DNA of 64,000 nucleotides from Alligator mississippiensis (lineage: Eukaryota; Chordata; Crocodylia; Alligatoridae), in assembly GCF_030867095.1 (NCBI RefSeq), contig NC_081833.1:72855395-72919394 (forward strand), in the 5' to 3' direction. Of this stretch, positions 1 through 12,951 are shown in pieces. Numbering within the stretch: position 1 is the first letter of the stretch; each line of letters begins with the position of its first letter. Position numbers and translations under genes: made by a program. The notes below the pieces were generated by a model that saw nothing but the letters and a program-made list of their open reading frames with translations, was not told the DNA's origin and did no database searches.

Positions 1-1566
1 TCTGATATTCGGTTCTCCTTCCTTGTCCGTATGGGGATTTTTTGACAGATGCAAGAGGCACCACCTGGGTCAGCAGGTTCTGATGCATCCCAGGGAGCTA
101 GCAATGGGGGCTGGATAAGGCCTTCATGGGGAAGGTACAGAGCGGGGTGAAGAAAGCAATGCTATCAGCTACAACGTCCACCAGTTGCTCCTTCTGCTTT
201 TGGGCAAGCCTTTCAGCCGTTTGGAAACAACAGGTGATGATGCTAACACACATTACAGTTGGGCTACAAGGCAAAATTAATTGAGGCTTGATCTGAAAAG
301 CAAATGAAGGCAATGGAAAGACTCCCATTGACTTCCCTGGAGGTGGGATCAGCCTTTGGAGATCGATTAGCCGTGCCCCAAATTCTGCAAAACATCCAGG
401 AGCCTTCCCCTGGTGCTGTTTCAGCGACGCTCTTCATACTCACACAAGTACCCCATTCACGGCATGTTTTACTGGCTTCAGGTCCTTAACGGCAGGCTTT
501 CACAGACCTCTGTGCATCACTTCTTTCCCGAATTTGTCACTGCTTCACTTTCAGAGTGTCAATAGCACTTCAGTCATTCCTGTACTAAATCAGCCCCTCT
601 TTGAAAGGCCAGATTAGAGCCATTTGGTCGCAGGACTTGCAGGTCTTTCCTCTGTACATCCCCAGCTTCCCCAGAACAAGTAATGCAGCTGCTATAGCTT
701 GCTTCACTGAGGGCTTTGAATATTAATGAACTGCGGCAGGCTTATCAGTAAAATCACAATATGCTATTAACAGTTTAGCCAGCATAATCAAAAAGGGCAT
801 ATACTTTTCACATGCTAAACCTAGAGGAGTCTGCCCAGCCATTCTGTCGGCTTTTCGTATTGCCAGATTTTTCTTGCAGAAAATAGCATTCATTCCTTCC
901 TCCTTTTTGATACACAACAAATACCCAGAAGAGAGTTGCAGTCAGAACGTGCCAAAATTGCTCCATTGGGCATATCAGGACCCTGTGCTCCCAAAAAAAA
1001 AAAAGTTTTCTTTTCTCTTTTAGGGGGATGGTGGGGAAGAAGTTAAAAAAAAAAAAAAGAAATTCCTGGGTCTTTGCCAAAGTAACTAGCTAACTTCCAA
1101 GACATGTCTGTCAGTGAGTTCGCTCTGGAATTTCCTCTGCATGTAGTGGAGGGTTCAATTTTTCCATAAAACCCAGCACACATTATTATGTAAGGGGCAC
1201 TGACAAATGTTTCGGCTTGGGCCCTTGAATTGCAAACACATTTGTTAGACTGGACAAAAGATAAGAAGCCAGGTCCCTGAAGTCAGTGGCGTCACTCCGG
1301 ATAATGGGTGAATATCGGAGAGCAGGGTGGTCAGGTCTGTCACTTCAGTGGCAGTTGGAAGGAATTAAAGCGAAGCGGCTGAGATTTGACCCCTCCACTT
1401 TAGATTATAATGGAGCTAATTAGGATTTGGATCGGGGCGTGGGGGCCGTTTCACCCAGTGCATTAATGTTGGTGACTGATGGTGCTTTGACAGCACATGC
1501 AAGCGCTCTATTCCCCATTCGTGGATCTAATCCCTTAGGTGAAATGGTAAATTTGCAGGGGTGCAG
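1..1566. other. Non-coding stretch without recognised gene
   Basis: I see no convincing exon, RNA gene or transposon here. There are two A-rich runs at about 993-1004 and 1045-1058. Open frames are under 100 codons, overlap on both strands and show no family I know. The sequence appears to be unique intergenic or intronic DNA. Confidence 0.6.
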
Positions 1567-1928
1567 GTTGTAGCCACATTGGTCTAAGGCAGGGGTGGGC
1601 AAAATGCGGCCCAGGGGCCAGATGCGGGCCACCAGGCCATTCTATCAGGCCCCTAAAAAATTTAGAAAATTAATATTAATCTGCCCTGGGCTGCCTGTCA
1701 TACGGCCCTCGTTGGCTTGCCGATACTCAGTAAGCAGCCCTCTGCCCAAAATAATTGCCCACCCCTGGTCTAAGGACATAGGCAGACAAGGTTCATTGGT
1801 AAATCTGAAATCTGATAGCTGGTTTCTTTACTATTCATTCCAGGCAGGAAGAGCATGCTTCCTCAGCCTGACGAAGGGGATTTGTACCCGGAAGCTTGCG
1901 ATGAAGAGTTTTTCCAACTATTTGAAGT
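1567..1928. repeat. Composite repeat copy (TATCTTTTATTAGACC family, tentative Penelope-like), interrupted by a hAT element
   Basis: The left piece reads 'TTGTAGCCACATTGGTCTAAGG', is cut by a 178-bp hAT element, and resumes with 'ACATAGGCAGACAAGG' at 1776. The right piece (about 1862-1928) is in the opposite orientation and includes CTGACGA at 1868 and GAAGCTTGC near 1890, followed by 'TTCCAACTATTTGAAG'. Related sequence recurs at 34.55, 38.35, 55.1, 58.2 and 60.9 kb. Partial copies in inverted arrangement fit Penelope-like elements, but the family name is my inference. The alternative is a SINE or an unnamed composite repeat. Confidence 0.55.
1590..1767. mobile_element. Non-autonomous hAT element (178 bp) with perfect 8-bp TSD
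   Basis: The element starts CAGGGGTGGGCAA and ends TTGCCCACCCCTG, a perfect 13-bp terminal inverted repeat. It is flanked on both sides by GTCTAAGG (1582-1589 and 1768-1775), an exact 8-bp target duplication as hAT transposases make. There is no coding capacity. The interior 'GCGGCCCAGGGGCC' is typical of vertebrate hAT miniature elements. The target duplication lies inside an older repeat, so this insertion is the younger of the two. Confidence 0.9.
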
Positions 1929-2869
1929 GGTAAATTTGCATCGTTAATTGGATTGTCTTAACTAACTGCTAGAACTGAGTATCTGTCCAGCATGCAACGC
2001 TCAGCATCATTTCATTTTCGCTGCTGGAATGGCAGAGGGGGGTTTAAGCCAGGACAAGGAGACACTGGCAGAGCTATCTGTGGGAAAGTTTGACTTGATT
2101 TCCACATAGCATGTCTGGCTCTAACCTCTGGAGTAAGCCCGACTTCCCCAGGCATCCACTATATCTCAGAATGAAAAAGGAAAAAATAAAAGTAACTGCA
2201 AACCGAAGGTCTTAGGGTTAGCAAACTGCCCACAAGGGGAGGATCCGCTGGGTTTCATGAACGCCATGCATGTCTGCAAAAGGCAGCCAACACTCAAGGC
2301 AAGGAGCAGTGAGATGGGGGCGGTTCTGTGCCCTCTCTTTTACCTTTCATTTTAATCCTTGCATTGGTAGCACGGTCCTAGAGACTGAATCCACAGACCA
2401 AGACTAAGACCCCCCAGTCATGGAAACTTCAGATTTTCAGACAGATGGTCCTAAATGCGTTACCGTATGTTCTCATATACAGCACACCCTGTAAGAGAAG
2501 CAAATTGGTTTTTGAAAGAGTGAAGGAGAGAGATCTTTCCTTGCAGTAAGCAGCTGAGAAGCATTAGGTAGGGAGCAGTGCCTGCTCATTGCTCTGCTCC
2601 AGGTCACAAAAGAGGCTCACGGACTTTACTTTTGCTTGTGCCCGGTAAGCTGCAGAAACTGCTTTTATCATACTTTTTGCATTTAATGTGCACTCAAATT
2701 TCCAGCTGTGGTTTTTGGGGAAAAGATGCATGTTGTATGTAAGAGAGTACAATAATTATTCTTGTGACTGATGCCCTTGAACTAGCCGTGGAATAGGCCT
2801 AATATAGGTGTGGCACACCAAAAATGGTGCCTATACATTTCCCAGGTGGTAGGCAGGTCTCCACCATCA
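1929..2869. other. Non-coding stretch without recognised gene
   Basis: No gene, RNA or clear repeat was recognised. Open frames are short and unconvincing. Confidence 0.5.
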
Positions 2870-3003
2870 TGAGATGGTTAGGGGGCTCCGAAGTGCCTGC
2901 TGTCCCCAGCGCTGCACTAAGGAGACCGTGTTACACCTGCTTTGGGGTAATGCATGTGACCTACGGAGGTCCCTTCCAGCCCTACTTCCCTACGATTCTG
3001 TGA
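2870..3003 (+). mobile_element. CR1 LINE 3' end fragment
   Basis: The end of this stretch reads 'GGAGGTCCCTTCCAGCCC' and finishes 'TACGATTCTGTGA', matching the conserved CR1 3' tail and its terminal ATTCTATGA-like 8-mer on the plus strand. The 5' limit is unclear because the upstream part is diverged. It is a 5'-truncated copy with no open reverse-transcriptase frame. Confidence 0.75.
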
Positions 3004-6000
3004 AGAGTGGGTGTAATGCATGTTCATGCAGCGCTCCCTAGTATAGTCTTTGATGTGGAAAATACACTTTCTTGTCTTGATCTGCCACCTACCTTCAAGT
3101 GGAAGAGGAGCTCATTGACTCCTTACGTCTGCCTAGAATTTATATGCTGGCTGGAAGCATAGCGAAAATACAAGAAGAAAGTTGTCCTCCCTCCCACATG
3201 GCCTACAGTCCCCAGTGGTTTTCCCCTCACCTCTCTCAGCTAACACTCTGACCCAGGCACTTCCTTCAGTTTTCCCTCCCCAGGCCATCTGCCTGGGAGT
3301 CATCCAATTGTTGAGTTTTTTATTCAGCCCAAGGGACGCTTGAAAGAGCCTATCTGTTCCTTTCCATTCTCTACATTGGCTCAACTCTTGCTGGGCTTGT
3401 GGGTAATCTTCAACCTATGTCCTGACCCCCCAACCTCATCACATTGGTTGGGAGGTAGCTGATTATTCACATCTGGGGCTGACCCATCTCTCCTTAAAGA
3501 GACCAATCCGCCTTTCACAATGTTTTATTTTCACTTGTTTCAAGCTAGCGGCATCCACGGTGGAGAGTGGGTGATGTATGTTGTGTTGCTGATGGGCACA
3601 AGGTAAAAGTTCACAAGGACACAGCACAGGTTTCAGGCTTCTGATTTGCTGAAATGCCAAGGGGTGTGGTTTCGAGTCATGCCTCTGGAATGCCGTCCCG
3701 ACGGCAATAGCTCAGAGCGGGGGGGGGGGGGGACGAGGGAGTGTTTTTGGTGTGAAGTGACAGAACAGAAGTTTTGTGCAACTATGCAGCTTCCAGAGGC
3801 CACCTGAAAAATGAGAGGCATGAATATTGAAATTTGGGTAATGCTAACCTGACAACTTGGGTCCTCCTCCACCTCACCTGAAAGCCAACGGGAGCGTTAT
3901 CGATTCCCTGGAGAGCAGACTTGTGCCTTTCCGGTTTGAATCGACCTGGAAGTCATGCCCAAATACCTGTTCCTTGGTGGTTACTTAGCCAGGTGACTTC
4001 AGTTAAAGCTTCAATTGTCATTTCTTTCCCCTAAAAAAATCCTAGTAATTTATATGGTCATAAATTTTTTTCCAAGAAAGTGCCCCTTGATTTCCAGTCA
4101 CTGGTTGTCAAATAGGGGCTTGTTTCCTTTCCTGTTAATAAGTACAGTCTCTCTCACTCTCTCTTTTTTCTTCCCCAGACATCTTGGAACATTACATTAT
4201 ATTGCACAAGTTTATGTCAAGCCTTCACAGAGGTATTTCACATCTTGTCGCATGAGACATCAAAGAACGAGCTGCAATCCAACATGGTCAAATATGAAAA
4301 AGAAAAGTAAACTGGATTGATTTGATCCGAAACAACCTAGCAAATATGAGGCTTTTCACATCTTGTGCACTTTCAAAAGCTAGTTCACGAAAAGTGCTGG
4401 CCTAGCTTTGCACAGCTGGATCTAGCCATGGGTTTGGTGCAACATTGATGTAGTAGTGATTGACACGACTGAGGTGTGGCTGTGGTTCCTTTCTGTCTCT
4501 TGGAGAGGTCTCACGAGATAGCTATAGACAATTCTTGCTTTGCTTGGAGGATCCTCCTATAGGACTTTAAGTCTTGCCTTTTTGGGGTTTATTGTGCGTG
4601 TAGGGCCAAATAGGAGGTGGGAGCTTGAGGACTGAAGCTCGCTTGCATATTTTACATAATGTAAAATGCTCGCCTGACGCATCTGAACATAGGTAGGTCT
4701 GGTGGTCATGTCTTCCTTGAGTGGTTGAAGGAAACAACTGACTTTACAGATAACAAAAAGCCTGATATTGTTCTCATGCAAATTAATGGGAGTTTTGGTG
4801 TTGGTTTTAGTAGCTACAGAGCTAAAAGCTGGCATTTGGCTTCACTTTGCATTGACTAGAAGTAGGTGATCACAAAATGTCCTTTCAGATTCTCCTGGCC
4901 ATATTTATCCCTCCGGGTTCAGTTTAGATATGCTCTGCTCCAAGGCATATGTAAGACAGAAGCTGAAAGTCACACTTATAAATATGACTTGAAGTTAGCA
5001 AAAGAAGAGACTGTTTTAAATAAAAATAGAAATTGTTTGTAATAAAATAGTTTTTGGTGACATATTGTTGCTATAGTTATATAATAATCAGGATCCAGAT
5101 TTGGAGGCTCAGAGCCTGTATTCAGATCTCAGCTTCATCAGGGCAATCAAGTGGAATTATTTCAGATTTACAATGATAAAGAGTAGAGCCAGCCCCCGGG
5201 GCCTTGCCAGCTGGATTTGGCCAACTCAAAATACGGTTAATTGGTTTTTTGCTTCGGTACGTACTTGCAACTTTGGCCCCAGCGTACTACAATGTGACAA
5301 ATTTTAAGGGCATCTGAAGCAAGCATAGTTTCCAAATGAAAAGCCATGTGAGTTATTTCTATGCGTTGTACTACAAGCTCTTTTCAGTCCTTCACTTCCT
5401 TTTGGTTTCATTATTGGTTTCTGCTTTTTAATGAAGCCATCATAAATCCACAGCATATTTAGACCTAGGAATTCCAATAAAGCTGTTAGAAGGAAAACTC
5501 CAACATGCTCTATATGAAATGACAAGCATGTTATTGCAATCAAATGCAGGTCGACTAATGTTTATTTGGGGTTAGGAAGAAAAACGTGTTTTAATTCATT
5601 ACAGCTGATTTTCTTTTCTTTATTTCTTTTCTTTTTTTGCCAGCATAAAGATTGTTTACCTGTCTGAATCAAATCATGCTTTTGATTCTGAATCTAAGGA
5701 TCAAAAAAAGGCAAAGCCTAGGACAACATGGCTTCCCTCTCATTAAAAAAAACAACAAACCCCCCAAAAACAAAAAAACCCCAGAAAAACGGTCAAGTAT
5801 TTTAACATAAAAACAACTCGGGTCCATAACTGTCTATAGAGAAGCAATGGAGAATCAGGAAAAAGCAATGGAAGGTGTGATTTTAGAGAGCACTGCAGAT
5901 GCTCTGGCGTTTTCGGGAGATACATTGCCCTTCAGATTTCGTTTGCTGTGCAATTCAACCAAAGGGCTATTTTCAAGAGGACGTTTTCTTTCAAAACGGA

Positions 6001-9000
6001 AACGTCTAATTTCAGACTCCAGAGCTCACCCTTGATTCGGTCTGGACCCATGCAAAGGGTGGACATGACAAAGTCACCATGCTTGGGATTGTGTTGTCAT
6101 TGCAAACGGGCTCCTTGAGTAGCAAAAGACAAACAAGAGATCTTCAAGGGGGAAGAAGTTTGCCATTCCCCCATAATGAAGTTACCCTCCCCTAGCCAGT
6201 ATGCACAATCTTGCCAAAGAGATCCTCTGGATTGCATCCGGACTTCTCTGCCGCTCCACGATACCTTTTGTACCAACTTTACAAATGGCTCAGGAGGTAG
6301 CTACCTTCCCCCTTTCTTCAGTCCACCCACTCCATTCTTCTCTCCCACATTAGCGTTGTAGCTGCCCACGGCTCTTGAATCATTTCGGCAAATGCTACAT
6401 TCAGAAAATGCTGCTTCTGTCACTGAAGCTCCAGTATTGGAAATACTAATTAGCGGCGGCTAAGAACGCTTCCAAGAAATACCCGGAAGCGGAGGCATTA
6501 AATCTAGGGAAGATGTCAAGCTGAGTTACAATGACAGATATATGTGTTTTATCTAGGGACCAGCATGTAGATGTGGGCAATAGTTAAGAAGATAATAACT
6601 CTACCTCCCTAAGATTAATATGCAGCTTTCCATCTTGATGTTTCTCTTCCTTGCACCATCACCTGGGCAAGAGGCTAGTTTTACTTGCGGGGAAATTCCC
6701 ATCTTCCTGTGGTTCTTGACCTCAGTTTACTGTGTTAAAAGGACACTTTTTTTTTTTTTTTTTTAAGTGAGACTGCATTTCCACAGAGCAGGAAAAAAGC
6801 TTCAGAGGCCAGCGGTTTGTTTATGAAGAGCGATGCCAACATTACAAATACCCTTTAAGATACCAAAGAATGAATAGAGGAGTCTTTGAAAAGGAGCGTG
6901 ACGCTCTGGGCGTAGCTGGGCGGGCAGCTTGCTGTCATGCCGGGATGCAAACCCTCATTGTACTTAGTGTGCGAGGAGGAACGATGAAGGTATTTCAGCT
7001 TCCGGAGCCAAGTGGTGTTTCCAGATCAGTCACTGGCCACAGCCGCAAAGCCACAACTCCCATAGAAACGAAGGGAGGGATTGTGTTTTTCCTCTGGTGC
7101 ATTGTGGTCTGCTGTTAAAGCAAAGGAGGGAAATGGCCATCAGATCATATGTTCTTCCAACCTCGAGGGTCACGAATCCAATCAGGGATGGCAAACCTTA
7201 GGTTCACTTTAAGGACCTTCACCATCTCCTGTGTCTCACTGCTGCCTGCGGCTGTAGGGGACAGTAGCTACCTTTCCTGTGCAAGAGACCCCTTTTAAAA
7301 AAAGTTTTTTAACCCAGTTTAACCAGTGCTATTTTATCTTAAAAAAAATAATAAAGGAGGCCTCTCTGGACATGCCTGCATTGTGTTAGACTGGGAGTGG
7401 CACCATGAAAACACACCCCACCCATTCGCTCCCTCCCGGTACACACCTCAGGCTGACAAGAAAATGTCATGTAGCTGCGTTTTGGCACGGACCCAGGGCA
7501 CACCCGGCACCTCTCCCCGTCTCAGGCCTGCTTAGAGAGCAGCACGGGGCACAGAGTTGGAACAAGCGGCATAATGTATTTTCGGGGCAGCACTCCACGG
7601 GACAGTTTAGACGTGCTCCGAATAGAGAAACATGAAGTTCATCCCTTGATCTTTCTAACACGGCCGGTGACAAACGAGGGTTTTCTTAGGTTAGTACGGA
7701 TGGTGGGATGAAAAAGAGAAAGCAAGAGGCCTATGGTTGCTACCTGTAGAAATGACCGTATTGGACGATTTGCAGGAGACTACCGCTGGCACTTTCCAAA
7801 CTGCTTGGAAGGACAGATCTCGGCATTACTTAGCAGCATCCAGAAGATGATGTGGATCGGCTCGCATGAAACTCTTCTGCGGATCCACTGACTTTGGTGG
7901 CCAGTGCGTGCGGGATCTCTGGCGATGCAATTGCTCTGACCTTGTCACTGATGTTGCCATCGTCCAGGCAAACCCGGTTGCCTCTTTTCTGATGGCTGCA
8001 ATGTTGTTAGAAACCCCCCTTTCCTTACAAAAAAAAAGGTCGATCTCAAGAACAGAAGGTTCATTTCAGGCTGAGTGTGAGTTCTTGGTGAAAGTTCACC
8101 GGGTCCTGAACTATTTCACTCCTCCTTCCTAATAACAGGTTGCATCTGTTAAGTTAGTCAGCAAAGGGTGGCAGTAAATGTGAAAAACAGAAGAACTTCT
8201 GCTGGAGGTTTGCAAAGATTTCTCATGATTTACCCTTTGCTTGAAACTGGAAGTGCATTTTTCTTCTGTCTGGAAATGCAACACAGAACAACACACTAAA
8301 TCCCTGCCACATCCATTTCCACAAAATAATGGGAATATTTCTTTCCATTAAAATATAATGGGGATTGTAGGTTCTTTTCCAAAAATGTAGTAGGATGCAA
8401 TGGGAGTTTTGAGCATGAACCAAACAACCTCTCTTCTGTGGCTAGTAACCTATTTAAAGAAGAATTGTGATGCTCATTAAAGAAGGTGAGAATTATGGCA
8501 GAATGAACTACAGTCCCCATCATATATATTGTCACTCATTGCCATCATAACTCCAAGCAGTCGAATATGTTTGGCCCTGCAATTGAGAGAGATGTCCTTT
8601 TTTCCGGAGGTAAAGAGTTATTTGCAGTGGCATAAAGTAAGCTGGGAATGTTTCCTGTAATACGGCCCAAAGGAAATAGCACCACGCACAACTGGCTTTT
8701 TGTGTCGAAGGCTATGTTCAAAGAAAAATGAACAAAAATAGTTTAAAAGTAGAAAAAAGGCATATTTCAATCCTGGTTTAAACTCTTGAAAAGTTTCTCT
8801 GTGGCGCTAAATGATCTAAGCCATGTCTCCAAAGAGTAGCTCATCATTTCTCAGACAACAGAAGGAATTTGCGGCTGACCTCCTGAGGGAAATGGTCAAC
8901 TTTCTCCCTCTCTCTGCTGTATGCCAATGCCTAAGTTTAATTTATGTGAGTCAGTTGAAAATGGAAACTTCAATACCAAAAGCTGAAATGGGAGGGCAGG

Positions 9001-9639
9001 AGGGGGGGAGGAGAGGGGGTGGAAGGAGAGAGGAATACAGCATGAGAAAAGGATTCAATTGTGAGATATATTTGCAAATGCAGTAAGGTTTTTGCACAGT
9101 TTCCATAGTTGGTCCAGCCTGATTAGTGCCTCGGTAGTATGGAGCAATTGTGAGTGCCTTACCCAGATGGAAAAGTGAAGGCCTTCGGCATTTGAGGTCA
9201 CTTGTTACTGTTAACTGTTTGCAAGGGGGGGTTACAAGCTGTCAGGCTCCCTACGTCTGCTAAGAAGCTCCACATCTATTCTAGCCATGGTGGTGTGTTT
9301 GCTCTCCAAATATTGAGAAGGAATATACTGCATCAAAAGAGATAGAAACACATTTCAACGAGAGTTGAAAGAACCCAGTAAAGTACTTGCGAGAGTACTT
9401 CTAACTCAGCTGTAAATCATTAGATTTGTAAATAAGACATTAGATTTGGAAATAACACACGGAACAGAAAGTCGCTTTTGTATTTCAAAATACATAAAAT
9501 ATTACATATCAAACTGGATTTACTTTGATTCATCATACCCAAAGTCCCCATGTCATATCCCCAAATAGCATGGTGAATATGAAGCCAGTAAAAATCAATG
9601 TTCACACACTGTTTTGCTCTGTTGATAAAGGATACTGCA
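3004..9639. other. Long non-coding stretch; low-complexity tracts only
   Basis: No gene or well-defined transposon was seen in this 6.6 kb. Visible items are a 14-G run at 3719-3732, an 18-T run at 6747-6764, a purine-rich tract at 8985-9045 and a small imperfect 21-bp tandem duplication at about 9419-9459 ('CATTAGATTTG'). A polypyrimidine tract followed by CCAG ends near 5642 and another followed by CCCAG near 4178. Both resemble splice acceptors, but no downstream frame supports an exon. Confidence 0.5.
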
Positions 9640-9760
9640 CAGCTTGTTGTTTAGAGAGGGTTGGATGGGTCAGGTACTTGGTACTAAGTTGCAGAAACTT
9701 TCCCCTTTAGGCTGTGAGTTCAAATCCCACCTAGCATCAAAAAGTTGCTTGATGCTCTGT
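9640..9760 (+). repeat. Possible tRNA-derived SINE head
   Basis: A pol III B-box-like 'GAGTTCAAATCCCACC' occurs at about 9717-9732, with a weak A-box-like stretch some 60 bases upstream ('GGATGGGTCAGGTACTTGG'). The spacing is roughly that of a tRNA gene. No cloverleaf could be drawn with confidence, so this is a degenerate SINE or tRNA pseudogene candidate. Confidence 0.35.
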
Positions 9761-9894
9761 GGTTTGGGGGTTGTTGAATGCTGGGATGTTTGCTATGGGG
9801 ATATGGGACTTTATCATGGAAGTGGAGAGATCCAGCATTGCTCATCTGGACCTGGCTGGTGAGAAGAAATGAGGGTCCAAGTCCGTTGCCTAGA

Positions 9895-9995
9895 TTGTGT
9901 AAGATCTTGATTTGAACCTTTGCTATGTCAGGAGCTTCCTGAGTGACCTAGGACAAATAATTAACACACCTATGTCTTCAGGCAATATGTCCACC
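9895..9995 (+). repeat. Degenerate MIR-like (CORE-SINE) fragment
   Basis: 'GAGTGACCTAGGACAAATAA' followed by 'TTAACACACCTATGTC' resembles the MIR core 'TGACCTTGGGCAAGTCAC' and following 'TTAACCTCTCTG'. The divergence is high, so the call is tentative. Confidence 0.4.
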
Positions 9996-10239
9996 ATTGA
10001 GGCATCACTGATGCATCCAAACTGCTTTCTAATCCCATAGAAACCGAAGTTCCCATCTCACAAGTTGTTTGGTGGGTGCCCCATCTCAAGTCAAACTTGA
10101 AGGCCCTCAAGCAGGGTTCTCCGACTAGCCAGGGGATTACCTAGTTATTCCCCACAGTCCCTAATATCATGGGCTTGTTGTGAACATACTTAGAGCAAAA
10201 AAAATATCCAGGGGCCTGCATGAACATTTCCCATCCTAG

Positions 10240-10380
10240 TTGTTCGAAAGCCTTCTTGGGGTGCAGGAAAACTTGGTTCCAAATCTATATTCTGCTCGGT
10301 TTCAAGTCAGGATTTAAACCCACGTCTCAGGAGAGTGCCCTGGTCCTGAAGATGCTGGATATTCTGGGGTGGGCTTCCCT
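10240..10380 (-). repeat. tRNA-derived SINE fragment
   Basis: On the minus strand the sequence reads 'CAGGGCACTCTCCTGAGACG' then 'TGGGTTTAAATCCTG'. This resembles a reptile repeat I know as 'GTTAGGGCACTCTCCTGGG' with a following 'GGTTCAAATCC' pol III B box. The 5' limit is indistinct. Confidence 0.5.
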
Positions 10381-10557
10381 CGATCTCTCCTTATGAAGCT
10401 GTTCCATTGTGCATAAGTAATTAAATAAGTATCGGAGGACGGAAGTGAATTCCTCTGTCTCAGGTGAAAGTCTAATTTTTCAACCATGGAATCGTGCTGT
10501 CTTAGCCAATGAATACTTATTTATTTATATACGGTAAAACCTTTTCAATAGTGGATG

Positions 10558-10598
10558 TTGAAAGAGACCAACCAGACATTGAAAGAGACCAACCAGAC
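10558..10598. repeat. 21-bp tandem duplication
   Basis: 'TTGAAAGAGACCAACCAGAC' occurs twice in direct tandem (10558-10577 and 10579-10598) with no mismatch, implying a very recent slippage or duplication event. Confidence 0.9.
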
Positions 10599-10984
10599 GG
10601 CATCCAATAGCAAAACAGTTAGGGTACTGACCAGGATGTGACTTCAGGCCCCTTCTCCCACTCGCACAGAACAGGAATTTGACCCCAGGTCCAGACCCCC
10701 ACGTCCCACTTGGGGCCTGACTACAGGAGTACTGGCTCTTTGTGAGTCTCTCCATCTCTCTCTTGGAGAATAACATGGATAAATGCAGCATTGGCTGCCT
10801 AAATTGCTCAGTTTAGACACCAAACTCCAGACGAGTGCATGGCAGGCTTCCCTCTCAGGCGAGGCAGGCTCTTACCTTACCATTTCATTCCTGGCTACCA
10901 CAGTCAGGTCTCTCTGTGGCTGGATTCTCACAAAACCTTCCCTCATTGACCAAATGTCTCTATGCCTGTCCAATTTCAGGGGAG

Positions 10985-11085
10985 AGCTATGTGACAGCTA
11001 TCCTAGGGGCTAATCCTTGCAACCCTGAACGCAGCAACACCTAAGTGGCCTTGTGGATCAGGGTCTTAACCACTGTGCATCTCAC
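10985..11085 (-). repeat. Possible tRNA-derived SINE fragment
   Basis: The minus strand reads 'CACAGTGGTTAAGACCCTG', an A-box-like stretch, and further on 'CAGGGTTGCAAGGATTAG', a degraded B box at roughly tRNA spacing. It lies near three other tRNA-headed or MIR-like remnants between 9.6 and 11.1 kb. Confidence 0.4.
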
Positions 11086-12951
11086 TTCTCAACCTGCAAA
11101 GGGGGACTGCATGGGGCACTGCAAGAAAAATCCCATTGAAGATGACAAGGCACTGATCTCCAGGAGAAAAATTATTTCTAAGCATCACAGATGTGACAGT
11201 AACAAAGCCACAGAATATGCACAGAATAAAACTGGAGAGCACTTTGGGAAAGTCTGGCTGACCCCTTTTAAGAGTCCTAGGAGCATTTTCCCAAGACGAG
11301 AACTAAGTCTGTTCTATATCAAGTTGCCCCACCACACTGCACTGAGCAAAATTTGACCTCCACCCCGCTCCTTGCACACTTAGAGCTGTTTTCTGATATG
11401 GGATTATACACAGAAGCAGAGTGACTATCAGGTTGCTACAGAGATTGAAATATCTACCTAAAATGCTAAAATAGAGGCTGTCCTGCAGGGTATTTCATAA
11501 TATAGCCAATCCTTAGAGGCTGGTCTTTGGAGGCGAAAGGTCTAAGTTTTAAATGTACTGAGTTTCCCAAACTTCAGGCACATCTGAGAAGCAAGCCCCA
11601 AACCCTGATAGCTTAAGGGATTGTTCTCATATATGCCAAGAAGGATCCCAATACACCCAAAAGCTGATCCAATACAAGCGTGTTAATCACGTAGCTCATA
11701 CCCAGGGCCAAAGGCTAAGGGCTCTACGTCAATAGGTCGTATTTTACCATGATACTAATGTATCTTGATTGCTGCAAAGAGATGGGGATTTCCTTTATGA
11801 CAGTCTCACGGTATCTGTGGTCGTGCTCAGGTTTGCGCTGCCGTTCGGACGAGTCTCTGCCTCATGCTCGTTATGTGCTTTTTTTGCTGTTCCCTTTCTA
11901 GTTTTGTGAGGAGCCTCGAGTGAGACGTGTCGTGCATTGCTCAGGGGGACTTTGGTAAAAACCAGTGGCAACAGGGCCTTGTCCTTTGAGAGCACAGAAA
12001 ACACATTCACACATTGCTTCCGGAGTAAAATAAAGCATAGGCAGGCACAGCACATGGGAAGGCAATTAAAGCACTATTTAAAGCAGTATCTATCCCGCTG
12101 TAATCCTCGTGCATCTTAAAGCTCTATCCACCTAGGAGAGACCACACACTACTAATGAGCAGCTTGGCTTCAGCAAAATATGCTCCTCCATCCTTGGCTC
12201 CTTGCAGATAATGATGAATTACCTCAAGCTCAAGTAGCAAAGAGGTGGCTTTGTTTTGAGCCCGGGAGTTAGGGCCGTTCCACAATTTTTCACGCCCCAG
12301 ACCATTTGACTGAGCTTAGCTAATACTGCTGCGGCTGTCAGCAGCTTCTGACAGCATTGCTCATGAGTTGCTGCTGACTCATGTAAGAAACCTGGCAGGG
12401 TTGGCAAAGCCACACCAAGCCGCCTTTGCTCCCATCCGTGCAGACAGATCGTGGAGCGTCGCAACTGGATGGACAGCTGCTTCTCCTTCCCTAGAGCTCT
12501 TGGGTTTCCCACGGGGATCCTTGCTTTTGCAGGCCTCCAGATGAGATTGCAAGGTCCTATGGACTTCACTGCCTGCAATGTAACCCCTGCCTCAACCTCT
12601 TCTGCTCCCTGAATCAGATAATGTCCAAACATCCCACTGTTTCAGAGGCATGGTAGGATGCAAAGTGGCTGGCTAAAGTTCAGTCCAGACAAAGATGGAA
12701 AGAGAAGAACATTTCTGAGCAGTGGCCGAACACAGAATTTAACCCTGAGCTGATTGTGCCAGTTGTCAAGACAGAAGCTATGGGACGTTGCTGCTACTCT
12801 TGGGATTTATGCCAGTGTAAAGTCTATATTTAGGCAGCTTGCTTTATGCATCTTCCTACAAGACTGATGCTTCTCACCTCCAGACTTGCCTTGCAGTAGA
12901 GCCCCTCCCTGGGAACAGGACCATTTTCATCACTAGATAATGTAACACAAT
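11086..12951. other. Non-coding stretch without recognised gene
   Basis: No gene or repeat was recognised. The longest frame (minus strand, 137 codons, ending near 12219) matches no family I know and has no supporting signals. Confidence 0.5.

Noticed and set aside
4149-4240. Splice-acceptor-like tract with a following donor-like AG/GTATTT
   Set aside because: A 60-bp internal exon could be drawn, but there is no coding similarity and such patterns are frequent by chance in T/C-rich DNA.
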